In this document: positions 63,484 to 64,000 of the stretch, in pieces
Layout: every line of letters starts with the position of its first letter
How positions within the stretch are numbered: position 1 is the first letter of the stretch
Source: Candidatus Bathyarchaeota archaeon
Lineage (GTDB): Archaea; Thermoproteota; Bathyarchaeia; Bathyarchaeales; Bathycorpusculaceae
Direction: 5' to 3'
NCBI GenBank assembly: GCA_026014665.1
Contig: JAOZHX010000016.1
Coordinates: forward strand, 1-64,000
DNA: 64,000 nt
Translations under genes and position numbers: made by a program
Notes under the pieces: model-generated
What the model was told of the DNA's origin: nothing
The model's database searches: none
The model's input: only the letters and a program-made list of their open reading frames with translations

Positions 63484-64000
63484 CTACACTTCAGCCGTTA
63501 TGTATCCACTTACAAAAAGCCGTGATTTCATGATGTATGGTGTAAAGACAATCGTCAATATGGTACCTATGGTTGCGAGCACCAAGATATCGCCGAAGAC
63601 CCACCCAAAGAAAACCGTTGGAAAGGCTGATAAGGGAATGTTGCCGAAAGCCGCAAGGGCGCCAACACCAAAGATGCCTGACACGATGCTAGCCAAAAAG
63701 ACTCCCACCAGCAACCATATTGTCCAAGTTCGGCGGTCTTCGACCGCTGCTTGCGCAATTAAAAGGACAATGGCAACTACGAAAGTGGTAATGAAAAGCG
63801 TAGTCATGGATGAAATAAGAGCTACACCTGAAATAACTACTGTCAAAGCCAAAAGAACATTCAACCCATAAGTTACGGTTGGGCGCTTCAAGTTCAGCAT
63901 AGGCTTCATTTTAAGGGACCTGTAAATCATCAATGGCACAAAACCCTCAAAGAAATCTGCCAGCGACCAGATAAGCACAAAATCAAGCGAATAACCAGGG
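63484..64000 (-). CDS. Membrane protein, C-terminal part (runs off the window; possible ECF S component)
   Basis: The open frame extends past the window edge at 64000, and the 5' end is not seen (GTG 63978 is only the first start-like codon). At least 172 residues with four to five hydrophobic segments are visible. SLADFFEGFVPLMIYRSLKM and LKRPTVTYGLNVLLA at the visible start, and a late GWVFGDILVLATIGTIL, are reminiscent of ECF S components or QueT-like proteins. The substrate is unknown. Confidence 0.55.
   Translation of the reverse strand, partial: PGYSLDFVLIWSLADFFEGFVPLMIYRSLKMKPMLNLKRPTVTYGLNVLLALTVVISGVALISSMTTLFITTFVVAIVLLIAQAAVEDRRTWTIWLLVGVFLASIVSGIFGVGALAAFGNIPLSAFPTVFFGWVFGDILVLATIGTILTIVFTPYIMKSRLFVSGYITAEV

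Overview
The window is archaeal and most likely from a Bathyarchaeia-type lineage (phylum-level placement is an inference). Archaeal markers include the 3' end of a 23S rRNA, ribosomal protein L18Ae followed by prefoldin alpha and FtsY, RNA polymerase subunit H, a HerA-NurA pair, the archaeal thiolase/DUF35 pair, a two-subunit 2-oxoacid:ferredoxin oxidoreductase, and TATA-box promoters. NrdD/NrdG, the ferredoxin enzyme and the oxygen-independent corrin pathway indicate an anaerobe.

Layout. 1-3.2 kb: 23S rRNA end, thiolase + DUF35 protein, then a non-coding kilobase with a possible structured RNA and a decayed DUF1638 gene. 3.2-8.9 kb: a 1894-aa DUF4011-type helicase-nuclease. 8.9-15.6 kb: HAD phosphatase, zinc dehydrogenase, ECF S component, tungstate ABC transporter (tupABC) with a divergent ModE regulator, and an unusually long Rpb5/RpoH. 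15.6-21.4 kb: gene-poor DNA with an F420-type oxidoreductase, two small proteins, copy A of a putative new RNA, tRNA-Ser(GCT), a Cache sensor protein and an MFS transporter. 21.5-27.7 kb: nurA-herA-fpg (fpg frameshifted), a flavin-fold oxidoreductase and a frameshifted DUF996 protein. 27.7-36.8 kb: tandem ferritin, Cys-rich mini-protein, korAB, cupin, nrdR-nrdD-nrdG and a surface protein.

36.8-57.0 kb is a 20-kb cobalt/corrin locus. A winged-helix regulator sits divergently from cbiM-cbiN-cbiQ-cbiO-nicO (cobalt uptake). On the minus strand hemA-cbiX/C-cbiD-cbiE-cbiT-cbiL-cbiF-cbiG-cbiH, and on the plus strand a permuted cobyrinate-amidase-like gene, met8, hemB, hemL, hemC, cobA and hemD, diverge from a shared promoter at about 50.04 kb. 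Together they run from glutamyl-tRNA through uroporphyrinogen III and sirohydrochlorin to cobyrinate. A CbiJ/CobK reductase is the obvious step not seen here.

57.0-64.0 kb holds a possible PD-(D/E)XK protein, a broken VapBC pair, a secreted protein, copy B of the putative RNA, two unrecognised proteins, ftsY-pfdA-rpl18a, a broken Cache gene and the end of a membrane protein that runs off the window.

Most notable observations: two about 170-nt intergenic copies (17912-18082 plus, 59505-59674 minus) with conserved ends and compensatory stem changes, which may be an undescribed RNA family; an Rpb5 with a eukaryote-like N-terminal domain; a cbiH gene with an AUA in place of its start codon inside an ATAA overlap; a duplicated CbiN; and an amidotransferase-first CobB/CobQ-like protein.
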